From the NCBI GenBank assembly GCA_934216185.1, contig CAKQBM010000022.1:1-17209 (forward strand): 17,209 nucleotides of DNA, written 5' to 3'. Both the position numbers and the translations under genes were made by a program. The notes under the pieces were generated by a model. It made no database searches. It was not told where the DNA came from and worked only from the letters and a program-made list of their open reading frames with translations. Shown piece by piece: positions 1 through 9,014 of this stretch (within the stretch, counting starts at the first letter, position 1; every line of letters begins with the position of its first letter). The stretch comes from an uncultured Streptococcus sp. (GTDB lineage: Bacteria > Bacillota > Bacilli > Lactobacillales > Streptococcaceae).

Positions 1-581
1 AGCGAGTATTGATCCCTCGTCCAGAAACAGTGGAGTTGGTGGAGCTTATCCTGGCTGAAAATCCTGATATGAATCTATCAGTTTTGGATATAGGTACAGG
101 TAGTGGAGCTATTGCTCTCGCCTTAGCAAAAAACAGACCAGCTTGGTCAGTGACAGCAGCGGATATTTCCCAAGATGCTTTAGATTTAGCTTGCGAGAAT
201 GCTAAAAATCAAAAACTTAATATATTTTTTAAAAAATCTGATTGTTTTGCAGAAATTTCTGAAAAATATGATATAATTGTATCCAATCCACCCTATATCT
301 CTCGTCAAGATGAGTCAGAGGTCGGCTTGAATGTTTTGCATTCAGAACCTCATCTAGCCCTCTTTGCAGACGAGGATGGCCTAGCTATTTACCGTAGAAT
401 TGCGGAAGATGCAAAAGACTATCTCAAAGATGGTGGTAAGATTTACCTTGAAATTGGATACAAGCAAGGTCAAAGTGTTCCTGAACTTTTTAGGAAGAAT
501 CTTCCTGAAAAGAGAGTACGAACACTCAAGGACCAATTTGGTCAAGATAGGATGGTCGTGGTTGATGATAGACAGGATTAG
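1..581 (+). CDS. prmC: Peptide chain release factor N5-glutamine methyltransferase, 5'-truncated by window edge
   Basis: PrmC methylates the glutamine of the GGQ motif in release factors RF1/RF2 using S-adenosylmethionine, in the cytoplasm. The reading frame is already open at base 3 and reads R-V-L-I-P-R-P-E-T, the conserved entry to the catalytic domain, so the gene starts before the window; the TTG at 9 is an internal Leu codon and not the start. The SAM-binding motif I (VLDIGTGSGAIALALA) lies at about 81-128. The catalytic NPPY motif that binds the substrate glutamine is at 285-296. About 190 residues are present, against roughly 280 in complete family members, so the N-terminal helical domain is what is missing. 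The 3' end overlaps the next gene by 17 bp. In relatives prfA usually lies upstream, which cannot be checked here. Confidence 0.93.
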   Translation, partial: RVLIPRPETVELVELILAENPDMNLSVLDIGTGSGAIALALAKNRPAWSVTAADISQDALDLACENAKNQKLNIFFKKSDCFAEISEKYDIIVSNPPYISRQDESEVGLNVLHSEPHLALFADEDGLAIYRRIAEDAKDYLKDGGKIYLEIGYKQGQSVPELFRKNLPEKRVRTLKDQFGQDRMVVVDDRQD

Positions 582-1167
582 ACAAGAGTTGGAAAATGGT
601 GGAGCTGTCGTTCTACCTACAGAGACGGTTTATGGTCTTTTTGCCAAAGCGCTAGACGAAAAGGCAGTTGACCATGTTTACCAGCTCAAATGTCGTCCTA
701 GAGATAAGGCACTCAATCTCAATATCGCCTCTCTAGAGGACATCTTGCACTATTCTAAGAATCAGCCAACTTATCTACAAAAACTTGTAGAGACCTTTTT
801 ACCAGGTCCCTTGACCATTATCTTAGAAGCAAACGACAAAGTTCCCTATTGGGTCAATTCTGGTCTTGCAACGGTGGGATTTCGGATGCCTAGTCACCCC
901 ATTACACTAGATTTGATTAGAGAGACGGGACCCTTGATTGGACCGTCTGCCAATATCTCAGGTCAGGCAAGTGGAGTGACCTTTGAACAAATTCTGAAGG
1001 ATTTTGATCAAGAGGTTCTGGGTCTGGAAGACGATGCTTTTCTAACTGGACAGGATTCAACTATTTTGGACTTGTCTGGAGACAAGGTGAAAATCTTACG
1101 CCAAGGGGCCATTAAGCGAGAAGATATTCTTGCCTGGTTGCCAGAGATTTCTTTTGAGGAGGAATGA
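565..1167 (+). CDS. Sua5/YciO/YrdC family L-threonylcarbamoyladenylate synthase
   Basis: Predicted cytoplasmic enzyme of about 200 residues. It would make threonylcarbamoyl-AMP from threonine, bicarbonate and ATP, the first step of the t6A37 modification of ANN-decoding tRNAs. The YrdC fold is visible: PTETVYGL at residues 18-25, the K-x-R-P substrate-binding segment near residue 42, the PGPLT segment, GFRMPSHP and the SANISG motif. The length matches the short TsaC form, without the C-terminal Sua5 domain. The open frame extends much further upstream inside prmC. I place the start at the ATG at 565, directly before IDRIRQELENGG, because homologues begin there. This gives a 17-bp overlap with prmC and probable translational coupling. 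No strong ribosome site precedes it. YciO-type paralogues share the fold, so the exact role is slightly less sure than the family. Confidence 0.88.
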   Translation: MIDRIRQELENGGAVVLPTETVYGLFAKALDEKAVDHVYQLKCRPRDKALNLNIASLEDILHYSKNQPTYLQKLVETFLPGPLTIILEANDKVPYWVNSGLATVGFRMPSHPITLDLIRETGPLIGPSANISGQASGVTFEQILKDFDQEVLGLEDDAFLTGQDSTILDLSGDKVKILRQGAIKREDILAWLPEISFEEE

Positions 1168-1168
1168 A

Positions 1169-1600
1169 ATGCTAAGAGATTTGCAAGAAACAGATGTGAA
1201 AACTATATGTGAGATTAACCAAGATGCTTTGGGTTATTCTTTTAGTCCAGAGGACACAGCTAGTCAACTAGCTAGATTATCTCAGGATTCACATCATTTC
1301 CTACTTGCTTATGAGGATGAAGCTAGTCATGCCTTGCTTGGATATGTCCACGCTGAAGTTTACGAATCACTCTATTCCAAAGCAGGATTTAATATCTTAG
1401 CCTTAGCAGTTTCACCTCAAGCGCAAGGTCAAGGTATTGGTAAAAGTTTACTACAAGGGTTGGAAGAAGAAGTAAAGAGACGTGGTTATGGGTTTATCCG
1501 CTTAAACTCTGCCGATCATCGTCTGGGTGCTCATGCATTTTATGAAAAAGTTGGTTTTACTTGTGATAAAATGCAGAAACGGTTTATTCGCATCTTTTAG
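1169..1600 (+). CDS. GNAT family N-acetyltransferase
   Basis: A 143-residue single-domain GNAT protein, expected to transfer an acetyl group from acetyl-CoA to an amine. The substrate cannot be read from sequence. Motif A with the pyrophosphate-binding loop is clear: LALAVSPQAQGQGIGKSLL (Q-x-x-G-x-G/A type) near residues 85-103, followed by the motif B region HAFYEKVGF near residues 124-132. The start at 1169 is supported by a strong GAGGAGGA ribosome site at about 1156-1163 with good spacing; a longer frame beginning at 1130 would lie inside the previous gene and lacks such a site. The gene begins one base after the stop of the Sua5-like gene. Position between sua5 and glyA is typical of streptococci. 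RimI-like ribosomal acetyltransferases are one possible relationship, but I do not claim it. Confidence 0.88.
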   Translation: MLRDLQETDVKTICEINQDALGYSFSPEDTASQLARLSQDSHHFLLAYEDEASHALLGYVHAEVYESLYSKAGFNILALAVSPQAQGQGIGKSLLQGLEEEVKRRGYGFIRLNSADHRLGAHAFYEKVGFTCDKMQKRFIRIF

Positions 1601-1627
1601 TTTGATTTTCTAATAAGAAAATTAAAC
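1600..1627 (+). repeat. 28-bp inverted repeat after the GNAT gene
   Basis: GTTTGATTTTCT (1600-1611) pairs with AGAAAATTAAAC (1616-1627) over 12 bp, with one G-T pair and an AATA loop. It begins at the last base of the GNAT stop codon. It is AT-rich and no T-run follows on the + strand, so it is a weak terminator at best. It may instead protect the 3' end or act as a processing site ahead of glyA. Confidence 0.6.
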
Positions 1628-1661
1628 TAATGGACTAGTTACACAATAAAGGAGAAGACCT

Positions 1662-2918
1662 ATGATTTTTGACAAAGATGATTTTAAAGCATACGATGCT
1701 GAACTCTGGAATGCTATTGCCAAAGAAGAAGAACGACAACAAAACAACATTGAGTTGATTGCTTCGGAAAACGTAGTTTCCAAGGCTGTTATGGCAGCTC
1801 AAGGGTCTATCTTGACGAATAAATACGCCGAAGGCTACCCAGGCCGCCGTTATTATGGTGGAACGGATGTGGTAGACGTGGTAGAATCTCTTGCTATTGA
1901 ACGCGCAAAAGAAATTTTCGGCGCTAAATTTGCTAATGTCCAACCTCACTCTGGAAGCCAAGCCAACTGTGCAGCTTACATGGCCTTGATTGAACCAGGC
2001 GATACCGTTATGGGGATGGATTTGGCAGCAGGTGGACACTTGACCCACGGAGCTCCAGTTAGCTTCTCAGGTCAAACTTACAACTTTGTTTCTTACAGTG
2101 TTGACCCTGAAACGGAACTCTTGGATTTTGATGCTATCTTGAAACAAGCCCAAGAAGTAAAACCAAAATTGATTGTAGCAGGTGCTTCAGCCTATTCTCA
2201 AATTATCGATTTTTCAAAATTCCGTGAAATTGCAGATGCCGTTGGTGCTAAGCTCATGGTTGATATGGCCCATATAGCTGGTTTGGTTGCGGCTGGTCTT
2301 CACCCAAGTCCAGTGCCATACGCTCATATCACCACAACAACGACCCACAAAACCCTTCGTGGACCACGTGGTGGTTTGATTTTGACTAATGACGAAGAAC
2401 TTGCCAAGAAAATCAATTCAGCTATTTTCCCTGGTATTCAGGGCGGTCCTTTGGAGCATGTTGTGGCAGCTAAAGCTGTTTCTTTCAAAGAAGTTTTGGA
2501 TCCAGCATTCAAGGAATATGCTGCCAATGTTATCAAGAACAGCAAGGCTATGGTTGATGTCTTCTTGAAAGACCCTGATTTCCGTATTATCTCTGGTGGG
2601 ACTGAAAACCATCTCTTCCTAGTGGATGTGACTAAGGTTATAGAAAACGGAAAAGTTGCTCAAAACTTACTGGATGAAGTTAATATTACCCTAAATAAAA
2701 ACTCAATTCCTTACGAAACCTTGTCACCATTCAAGACAAGTGGGATTCGTATCGGATCTGCAGCCATTACTGCGCGTGGATTTGGTGAAGAAGAAAGTCG
2801 CAAAGTGGCTGAACTCATCATTAAAACTCTCAAGAATGCAGAAAATGAAGCTGTCTTAGAAGAAGTGAGAAGTGAAGTCAAATCATTGACAGATGCCTTC
2901 CCATTATACGAGGACTAA
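1662..2918 (+). CDS. glyA: Serine hydroxymethyltransferase
   Basis: GlyA is a pyridoxal-phosphate enzyme that converts serine and tetrahydrofolate to glycine and 5,10-methylene-THF, the main source of one-carbon units for purines, thymidylate and methionine. At 418 residues it has full family length. Conserved blocks include [12 protein letters not shown] (residues 29-40), [13 protein letters not shown] (55-67), [10 protein letters not shown] (93-102), the PLP-ring Asp in VDMAHIAG (200-207) and the Schiff-base lysine in [15 protein letters not shown], which I count as Lys230. A good ribosome site (AAAGGAG, 1648-1654) sits 7 bases before the ATG. No convincing own promoter is visible in the 61-bp gap, so part of its transcription may come from the prmC side. 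The downstream nucleoid-protein gene follows after 7 bp. Confidence 0.97.
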   Translation: MIFDKDDFKAYDAELWNAIAKEEERQQNNIELIASENVVSKAVMAAQGSILTNKYAEGYPGRRYYGGTDVVDVVESLAIERAKEIFGAKFANVQPHSGSQANCAAYMALIEPGDTVMGMDLAAGGHLTHGAPVSFSGQTYNFVSYSVDPETELLDFDAILKQAQEVKPKLIVAGASAYSQIIDFSKFREIADAVGAKLMVDMAHIAGLVAAGLHPSPVPYAHITTTTTHKTLRGPRGGLILTNDEELAKKINSAIFPGIQGGPLEHVVAAKAVSFKEVLDPAFKEYAANVIKNSKAMVDVFLKDPDFRIISGGTENHLFLVDVTKVIENGKVAQNLLDEVNITLNKNSIPYETLSPFKTSGIRIGSAAITARGFGEEESRKVAELIIKTLKNAENEAVLEEVRSEVKSLTDAFPLYED

Positions 2919-2925
2919 AACTTTT

Positions 2926-3900
2926 ATGGACATTTATATTAAGAAAGCCATTATTCACCAGTTCAGTCCGGATGATACCGAGCTGTTCCTGTCGGATAAG
3001 TTTCTCAATATCACTCCAAAAATCGAAGAATACCTGCGTAAAAAAATTGAACGTGTGTATTCAGATGAAGCCAAGACTGGGATTTTCGAAGAAGAAAATC
3101 CCTTCTTCAATCACATCACTGACGATTTGTTGGAGACATCAGTAACACTGGCTAATCTCTGGAAAGAGGAGTTCAGCATTTCAGAGAATCTCAAGACCAA
3201 TGACTTGATTTTTGTGCAATTTTCTAAAGAAGGTGTAGAACATTTCGCTTTCTTGCGAATTACTCTGCGTGAGACCTTGACCCACCTCGGTGGAGAAGTT
3301 GATAATCCAATCAAGCTGACTCAGAATAGCCTGCCTGGATTTGGAACGGGGGCTGATGAGGCCTTGGTAGTTAATCTTCAAAGTCGTAAGTATCATCTGA
3401 TTGAAAAACGAATCAAGTACAACGGGACTTTTTTGAACTATTTTTCAGATAATCTCCTAGCCGTTGCCCCTAAGATTTCTCCTAAGAAATCTATCAAGGA
3501 ACTAGAAAAAACGGCCCAAAGAATTGCCGAATCTTTTAACACAGATGATTTTCAATTTCAATCTAAGGTCAAATCAGCTATTTTTAACAATCTGGAAGAA
3601 AGCAATGAATTATCGCCTGAGAAATTGGCTAACGACCTTTTTGATAACAATCTGACTGCTCGTTTGAGCTTTATTGACCAAGTCAAAGAAGCCGTACCAG
3701 AACCAGTTCAATTTGATGAAATTGATGCCAGTCGCCAGCTTAAAAAATTTGAAAACCAAAAACTCTCCTTGTCAAATGGAATTGAGCTCATCGTTCCCAA
3801 TAACGTCTATCAAGACGCCGAGTCTGTTGAGTTTATCCAAAATGATAATGGAACCTACTCTATCTTAATCAAAAATATCGAGGATATCCAAAGTAAATAA
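2926..3900 (+). CDS. Nucleoid-associated protein (37-kDa, YejK/NdpA-like family)
   Basis: A 324-residue soluble protein beginning [13 protein letters not shown], which I recognise as the firmicute 'nucleoid-associated protein' family related to E. coli YejK/NdpA. Family members co-purify with the nucleoid; the biochemical role is unknown. The N-terminal half shows the typical alternation of acidic and hydrophobic segments ([12 protein letters not shown] near residue 13), and no transmembrane segment or catalytic motif is visible. I start it at the ATG at 2926. The frame is open back to 2893, but that part lies within glyA. A GAGGA ribosome site overlaps the glyA end at about 2909-2914, suggesting coupled translation. 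Its stop codon overlaps the next start (TAATG). Conservation of the glyA-nucleoid protein-pvaA order in streptococci is from memory. Confidence 0.82.
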   Translation: MDIYIKKAIIHQFSPDDTELFLSDKFLNITPKIEEYLRKKIERVYSDEAKTGIFEEENPFFNHITDDLLETSVTLANLWKEEFSISENLKTNDLIFVQFSKEGVEHFAFLRITLRETLTHLGGEVDNPIKLTQNSLPGFGTGADEALVVNLQSRKYHLIEKRIKYNGTFLNYFSDNLLAVAPKISPKKSIKELEKTAQRIAESFNTDDFQFQSKVKSAIFNNLEESNELSPEKLANDLFDNNLTARLSFIDQVKEAVPEPVQFDEIDASRQLKKFENQKLSLSNGIELIVPNNVYQDAESVEFIQNDNGTYSILIKNIEDIQSK

Positions 3901-4514
3901 TGTTTAAACGAATTCGAAGAGTGCTTGTACTAGCAGTCTTCCTTTTTGCTGGCTATAAAGCTTACCGCGTTCACCAAGATGTCAAGCAAGTCATGACCTA
4001 TCAACCCATGGTACGAGAAATCTTGAGTGAAAAAGACACCCCAGCAAACGAAGAGCTCGTGCTCGCTATGATTTATACAGAAACAAAAGGAAAAGAAGGC
4101 GATGTTATGCAGTCTAGTGAGTCTGCAAGTGGTTCCACCAACACCATCAATGATAATGCCTCTAGCATTCGGCAAGGCGTTCAAACTCTGACAGATAATC
4201 TCTATCTGGCTCAAAAGAAGGGTGTTGATGCCTGGACGGCTGTTCAAGCCTATAATTTTGGACCTGCCTATATCGATTTTATCGCCCAAAATGGAAAGGA
4301 AAATACCTTGGCTCTGGCCAAACAGTACTCTCGTGAGACTGTTGCTCCCTTGCTTGGCAATACCACTGGAAAGACTTATAGTTATATTCACCCCATTTCC
4401 GTTTTTCACGGTGCCGAGCTCTATGTAAATGGAGGAAACTATTACTATTCTAGACAGGTGCAACTCAACCTTTACATCATCAAATGTTTCACTCTCTTTT
4501 CGACATCTGGCTAG
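3900..4514 (+). CDS. pvaA: Lysozyme-like cell-wall hydrolase, PvaA-type
   Basis: A 204-residue exported protein. A short basic N-terminus (MFKRIRR) and a hydrophobic segment at about residues 8-22 look like a signal anchor, placing the rest outside the membrane. The domain has the lysozyme-like/SLT fold: [23 protein letters not shown] contains the probable catalytic Glu at residue 61, followed by the Q-S-S-E-S motif and later [15 protein letters not shown] recognise it as the protein known in pneumococcus as PvaA (pneumococcal vaccine antigen A), a putative peptidoglycan muramidase or lytic transglycosylase. The start codon overlaps the preceding stop (TAATG, 1-bp overlap), so it is very probably translated by coupling. 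The stop codon lies in the loop of the downstream terminator hairpin. Whether it is a hydrolase or a lytic transglycosylase cannot be told from sequence. Confidence 0.86.
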   Translation: MFKRIRRVLVLAVFLFAGYKAYRVHQDVKQVMTYQPMVREILSEKDTPANEELVLAMIYTETKGKEGDVMQSSESASGSTNTINDNASSIRQGVQTLTDNLYLAQKKGVDAWTAVQAYNFGPAYIDFIAQNGKENTLALAKQYSRETVAPLLGNTTGKTYSYIHPISVFHGAELYVNGGNYYYSRQVQLNLYIIKCFTLFSTSG

Positions 4515-4529
4515 CCCAGGTGTTTTTTT
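4503..4529 (+). terminator. Intrinsic terminator overlapping the pvaA 3' end
   Basis: ACATCTGG (4503-4510) pairs with CCAGGTGT (4516-4523) over 8 bp with one G-U pair; the loop CTAGC contains the pvaA stop codon. Seven T residues follow at 4523-4529. This closes the glyA-pvaA transcription unit. Confidence 0.9.
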
Positions 4530-4586
4530 ATAAGTTTTCTTTAAGATAGATATATTACTCTAGAAAGGTAAAGGAGGAAAATCCCT

Positions 4587-5561
4587 ATGAGAAAGAAACT
4601 CTTTCTGACCAGTGCTGTGGTCTTGTGGGCAGTAACAGCTATGAATAGCGTCCATGCAGCAACAGATGTGCAAAAAGTTATCGATGAAACCTATGTCCAA
4701 CCTGAATATGTCCTAGGTTCATCATTGTCTGAAGACCAAAAAAATCAAACTCTTAAGAAATTAGGCTACAATGCCTCATCAGACACCAAAGAGCTCAAGA
4801 CTATGACACCTGATATCTATTCTAAAATCATGAATGTGGCAAATGACTCTAGCTTACAGCTGTATTCATCAGCCAAGATTCAAAAACTAGGTGACAAGTC
4901 GCCACTTGAGGTCAAGATTGAAACACCAGAAAACATCACTAAGGTGACTCAGGATATGTACCGGAATGCGGCCGTAACCTTGGGAGTGGAACATGCCAAA
5001 ATCACTGTGGCAGCACCTATTCCAGTCACAGGTGAGAGTGCTTTAGCAGGGATTTATTATTCACTAGAAGCTAATGGAGCTAAGGTACCGCAAGCAAATA
5101 AAGACTTGGCTCAAGAAGAGTTGAAGGCTTTGTCAGATATCAATGCTGAAAACAAGGACAAAACTGGCTATGATGCTAATAAATTAAACGTTGCCCTAGC
5201 TGATATCAAATCAGGACTAGCCAAAGCTAAAGAAAGCAAGGGAAATCTGTCAGAAGAAGACGTCCGTAAAATCGTTGAAGATACCTTGAAAAATTACAAA
5301 CTCGATCAGGTTATAACAGGAAACCAGATCAATATCATCATCAATTTTGCTTTGAATCTCTCAAAGAGTGATATCCTCAGCAATACAGATTTCACTAAAA
5401 CCCTAAATGACCTTAAACAAAGTATCGTATCACAAGCTGGCGATAGTTTTAAAAATATCAACCTTAACTTTGATGCGGATAAGGCAATAGAGGACGGTGG
5501 GAACTTCTTAAGCTCCCTCTGGCAAGCCATTGTCAACTTCTTCAAGAGTTTTGGTTCTTAA
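4587..5561 (+). CDS. Secreted DUF1002 family protein
   Basis: A 324-residue protein with a classical signal peptide: basic MRKK, hydrophobic core about residues 5-17, and a likely cleavage after VHA at residue 25. The remainder is a DUF1002-type domain (B. subtilis YpuA-like); the function is unknown. Visible family features are the GSSLSEDQKNQTLKKLG segment, the VAAPIPVTGESALAGIYYSLE core near residues 148-168, and a Lys/Glu-rich helical C-terminal half that ends in an aromatic amphipathic stretch (SLWQAIVNFFKSF). An excellent ribosome site (AAGGAGG, 4571-4577) is 9 bases before the ATG. It follows the pvaA terminator and so must have its own promoter; TATATT at 4551-4556 is a candidate -10 with only a poor -35. 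The signal peptide suggests a role at or outside the cell surface, which is inference. Confidence 0.82.
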   Translation: MRKKLFLTSAVVLWAVTAMNSVHAATDVQKVIDETYVQPEYVLGSSLSEDQKNQTLKKLGYNASSDTKELKTMTPDIYSKIMNVANDSSLQLYSSAKIQKLGDKSPLEVKIETPENITKVTQDMYRNAAVTLGVEHAKITVAAPIPVTGESALAGIYYSLEANGAKVPQANKDLAQEELKALSDINAENKDKTGYDANKLNVALADIKSGLAKAKESKGNLSEEDVRKIVEDTLKNYKLDQVITGNQINIIINFALNLSKSDILSNTDFTKTLNDLKQSIVSQAGDSFKNINLNFDADKAIEDGGNFLSSLWQAIVNFFKSFGS

Positions 5562-5579
5562 GAAATTTCATGGTATAAT
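5551..5579 (+). promoter_or_regulatory. Extended -10 promoter for the RlmCD-type gene
   Basis: TTGGTT (5551-5556), a 17-bp spacer and TATAAT (5574-5579), preceded by TGG, which makes an extended -10. The -35 lies over the last codons of the DUF1002 gene. The expected start point, about 5585-5587, falls inside the hairpin described next. Confidence 0.72.
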
Positions 5580-5610
5580 AGATGGTAACCGTAACGTTGC
5601 CGTCTTTTTT
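5580..5610 (+). terminator. Terminator hairpin at the start of the rlmCD leader
   Basis: AGATGGTAAC (5580-5589) pairs with GTTGCCGTCT (5596-5605) over 10 bp with two G-U pairs, loop CGTAAC, followed by a run of six T. For read-through from the DUF1002 gene it is a full terminator. For the rlmCD promoter it is the very first structure of the transcript, with roughly the inner six pairs (GGTAAC/GTTGCC) left if transcription starts near 5585. An attenuation role is therefore possible. Rfam has a '23S-methyl' leader motif upstream of rRNA methyltransferase genes in Lactobacillales; I could not confirm that this is it. Confidence 0.8.
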
Positions 5611-5622
5611 GTCGGCCAATAG

Positions 5623-6996
<1,374 letters not shown>

Positions 6997-7291
6997 AAAT
7001 CCTTGATTTTAAGCTATTTTACAAGCATTTTGTCTTTGTAGATAAAGGCAATTTTGACGTCAAAAAAGTCCTAAAAAGGCACATAGATGTATATGTATTT
7101 GTAGATGTCGTTTGCGTATCGGAAAAATGAATACAACAATAAATATTTATCTAAAGAAAGTGTATGAAATATGGTATACTATAATAGTATAAAATTAAAA
7201 AAGAAGTTTGATAAATTTGAGTTTATAGGGGATTTTTATATTAATGATAAAATAATAAAAAACATAAACGCAAATATTGAGGAGGTTAGAA
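6997..7291 (+). other. AT-rich intergenic region with palindrome, direct repeats and a promoter
   Basis: This 295-bp gap is clearly more AT-rich than its left flank. It contains a weak AAAATC/GATTTT hairpin at 6996-7010 just after the rlmCD stop, a perfect 14-bp palindrome TTTTGACGTCAAAA at 7052-7065, and a direct repeat TTTGTAGAT at 7035-7043 and 7098-7106. A promoter-like extended -10 lies at 7172-7185. No credible coding frame longer than 53 codons is present. Its position right after the ICE attachment core fits the end of a mobile element, but that is inference. Confidence 0.5.
7172..7185 (+). promoter_or_regulatory. Extended -10 promoter upstream of the AT-rich gene
   Basis: TGG-TATACT (7172-7180) overlaps TATAAT (7180-7185), giving two possible -10 boxes; no good -35 is visible. 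Transcription starting near 7187-7192 would leave an AT-rich leader of about 100 nt before the ATG at 7292. Confidence 0.5.
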
Positions 7292-8035
7292 ATGTTTGGA
7301 CTTTTAAAGAAAAAGAAAAAAAATATCAGTTGTGAAACAGAAACAGATAAGAACAAAATAACGATAGATAGGTTTCAAAAATACTTAAACCTAGTAAATA
7401 ATAATCGTTTAGGGTATGATCCAGTACAATGCGCAAAAATTTTCATCAAAATCATAGTTGAACATCTAAACTATGATGAAGCTTTGCAAGCTATTGAGAA
7501 GGAGCATGATGCACAAGATAATTCATTAATCGAAGAAATTTATTCGAAAATTGAAAGTTACTTATTATTAAATAGAAAAACGATTTATATGGAAAAAGTA
7601 CACATGAAGATAGGTATTAATAAATTACCTATTTTACTAAACCCTTGGAATGGAGAAAGAATACTCGATAATTTTATAGGTATAAACGATGATAATGTAT
7701 TTGATGGTGTTCATTTTAGATCAAATATACAAAATCATTATTTATACCCAATGAATATAATTGTTTGTAAAGGTGCTAATCATTCTCAATTATCTGCGAG
7801 ATATCAAAATAAAGGTGAAACTGTAATCAATGAAATAAAGGATTTCACATCACTTTATGAAAAGGTGAAATTCGATGGTGCTAATTATATTAAAGTTGAG
7901 GACAATGCAATTATTGAAATGGAGTATGATGAAAATATATTGTTTTATTCTGGGGTGATTTTTGAATTGGGGAGGTATTTACTCGGTGGAAATTACTCAA
8001 ATTCAGATATTCTTGGTAGTTATTTAAATCTATGA
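7292..8035 (+). CDS. Uncharacterised AT-rich protein (possibly DUF6710-like)
   Basis: A 247-residue protein that I do not recognise with confidence. It begins MFGLLKKKKKN, a short hydrophobic-basic leader, followed by a predominantly helical acidic region (residues 20-100) and a mixed alpha/beta region with the segments LLNPWNGERI, VFDGVHFRSNIQNHYLYPMN, GANHSQLSARYQNKGE and GRYLLGGNYSNSD. The N-W-N-G-x-R and G-x-N-H-S-x-x-S-x-R-Y patterns look like conserved active-site or structural motifs and remind me of families named DUF6710, which is a weak guess. No membrane segment is seen. The start at 7292 has a perfect GAGGAGG site at 7279-7285. Base composition is much more AT-rich than the neighbours, suggesting acquisition. 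It ends just before the hydrolase gene. Confidence 0.7.
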   Translation: MFGLLKKKKKNISCETETDKNKITIDRFQKYLNLVNNNRLGYDPVQCAKIFIKIIVEHLNYDEALQAIEKEHDAQDNSLIEEIYSKIESYLLLNRKTIYMEKVHMKIGINKLPILLNPWNGERILDNFIGINDDNVFDGVHFRSNIQNHYLYPMNIIVCKGANHSQLSARYQNKGETVINEIKDFTSLYEKVKFDGANYIKVEDNAIIEMEYDENILFYSGVIFELGRYLLGGNYSNSDILGSYLNL

Positions 8036-8052
8036 AGATATGGAGTTTAAAC

Positions 8053-8877
8053 ATGAAATTCCATGAATTTGGTAATAAGAATTTGCCTCCTATTTTACTG
8101 ATACATGGTGGTGGCAGTTCTTGGTGGAATTATCTTCGTCAAGCACGAATCTTGTCAGAAAAATACCGTGTTATTTTACCTACTTTGAATGGTCACGGCG
8201 AAGAATATCAACTTGATTATGTTTCTACTGAAGATTCTGCCTTGGAGATTCTAGACTATATCAAAGCAAACTGTGGTGGGAAATTGTTTGCAATCGGTGG
8301 TGTTTCACTTGGTGGTCAAATTGCCATGGAGCTTTTATCTTTAGATAGTGAAATTGCTGAGAAGGCCATTATAGACGGAAGCCTCTGTATTCCTCAACCA
8401 AGGTTAGCTAAAATCAGCATCTTTCTAGTGTCTCTATTTGGTAAACTGATGTTCAATAAATTCTCTTGCAAACTTCAGTTAAGCATGATGAATAAACTCT
8501 ATCCTAAACTGGCTTATCCAGAGGAAATAAAAGCTTATTATTTGGAGGATCTGCCAAGGACGCCTGTCAAAACATTGGTGACCATTTACAAAACCTATAT
8601 GGGGCATTACAAGCTGAAAGATATGATTTCTGCTAGCAAGGCTCAGGTTCTGTATATCTATGGTCAAAAAGAATTGAACTGTGTGAAAGAATCAGCGAAA
8701 TTATTTCATCAGCTACATTCAAATGCAATTTTGTATGAAGCAAAGGGCTATAACCACGGCTATTTATCAGCTTACCTGCCTCAAGAGTGGATTGATTTGG
8801 TGGCACCATTTTTAAAGAGTGAACCATTGGGAATGTGTAATAAATCTGATATGTCACAAAGAGGAATCTTATGCTAG
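8053..8877 (+). CDS. Alpha/beta hydrolase
   Basis: A 274-residue soluble hydrolase. The oxyanion-loop motif HGGGSS sits at about residues 18-23. The nucleophile elbow is GGVSLGG with Ser85, and the C-terminal histidine is in YNHGY. The acid is probably in IYGQKE, a Glu or Asp position after strand 7. Substrate unknown; esterase, lactonase or lipase-like activity is possible. I choose the ATG at 8053 because TATGGAG lies 8 bases upstream and the protein then starts at MKFHEFGNKNLPP, as usual for this type. The in-frame ATG at 8032, which overlaps the preceding stop as ATGA, lacks a ribosome site. The end overlaps the start of the ADP-ribosylglycohydrolase remnant by 7 bp, as in a translationally coupled pair. 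The codon style is typical of the chromosome, unlike the preceding AT-rich gene. Confidence 0.85.
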   Translation: MKFHEFGNKNLPPILLIHGGGSSWWNYLRQARILSEKYRVILPTLNGHGEEYQLDYVSTEDSALEILDYIKANCGGKLFAIGGVSLGGQIAMELLSLDSEIAEKAIIDGSLCIPQPRLAKISIFLVSLFGKLMFNKFSCKLQLSMMNKLYPKLAYPEEIKAYYLEDLPRTPVKTLVTIYKTYMGHYKLKDMISASKAQVLYIYGQKELNCVKESAKLFHQLHSNAILYEAKGYNHGYLSAYLPQEWIDLVAPFLKSEPLGMCNKSDMSQRGILC

Positions 8878-9014
8878 GAGTAATTATTGGAGATATTGTC
8901 GGTTCTGTTTACGAGTGGGACAACATTAAAACCAAGGTCTTTCCTTTATTCAGGGAAGACTGCTTTTTCACTGACGATACGATGATGACATGTGCTGTTG
9001 CAGATTGGTGGTGA
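8871..9014 (+). pseudogene. ADP-ribosylglycohydrolase (DraG family), N-terminal remnant
   Basis: An ATG with an AGAGGA ribosome site opens a 47-codon frame reading MLGVIIGDIVGSVYEWDNI...FFTDDTMMTCAVA. This is the unmistakable N-terminus of ADP-ribosylglycohydrolases, which remove ADP-ribose from proteins or small molecules. The GDIVGS and F-T-D-D-T motifs carry Asp residues that bind the two catalytic magnesium ions in the family. After about residue 43 the similarity stops; the frame then reads DWW and hits TGA at 9012. Family members usually exceed 250 residues and need a further metal-binding motif near the C-terminus, so this product cannot be active. The downstream DNA is part of another gene in a different frame, so the remnant marks one side of a deletion junction at about 8998-9005. 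Confidence 0.88.

Noticed and set aside
1635..2048. Minus-strand open frame of 137 codons opposite glyA.
   Set aside because: It is antisense to a perfectly conserved serine hydroxymethyltransferase and has no start signals.
3930..4463. Minus-strand open frame of 177 codons opposite pvaA.
   Set aside because: It is a shadow of the pvaA codon pattern; no ribosome site and no recognisable protein.
7171..7332. 53-codon open frame reading MVYYNSIKLKKKF onward and overlapping the start of the AT-rich gene.
   Set aside because: It has no ribosome site, a stop just upstream, and the best promoter of the region lies over its own start codon. The overlapping gene at 7292 has a far stronger start.
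8032..8052. Start of the alpha/beta hydrolase at the ATGA overlap with the previous stop.
   Set aside because: No ribosome site precedes 8032, whereas TATGGAG lies 8 bases before the ATG at 8053, and the fold begins right there.
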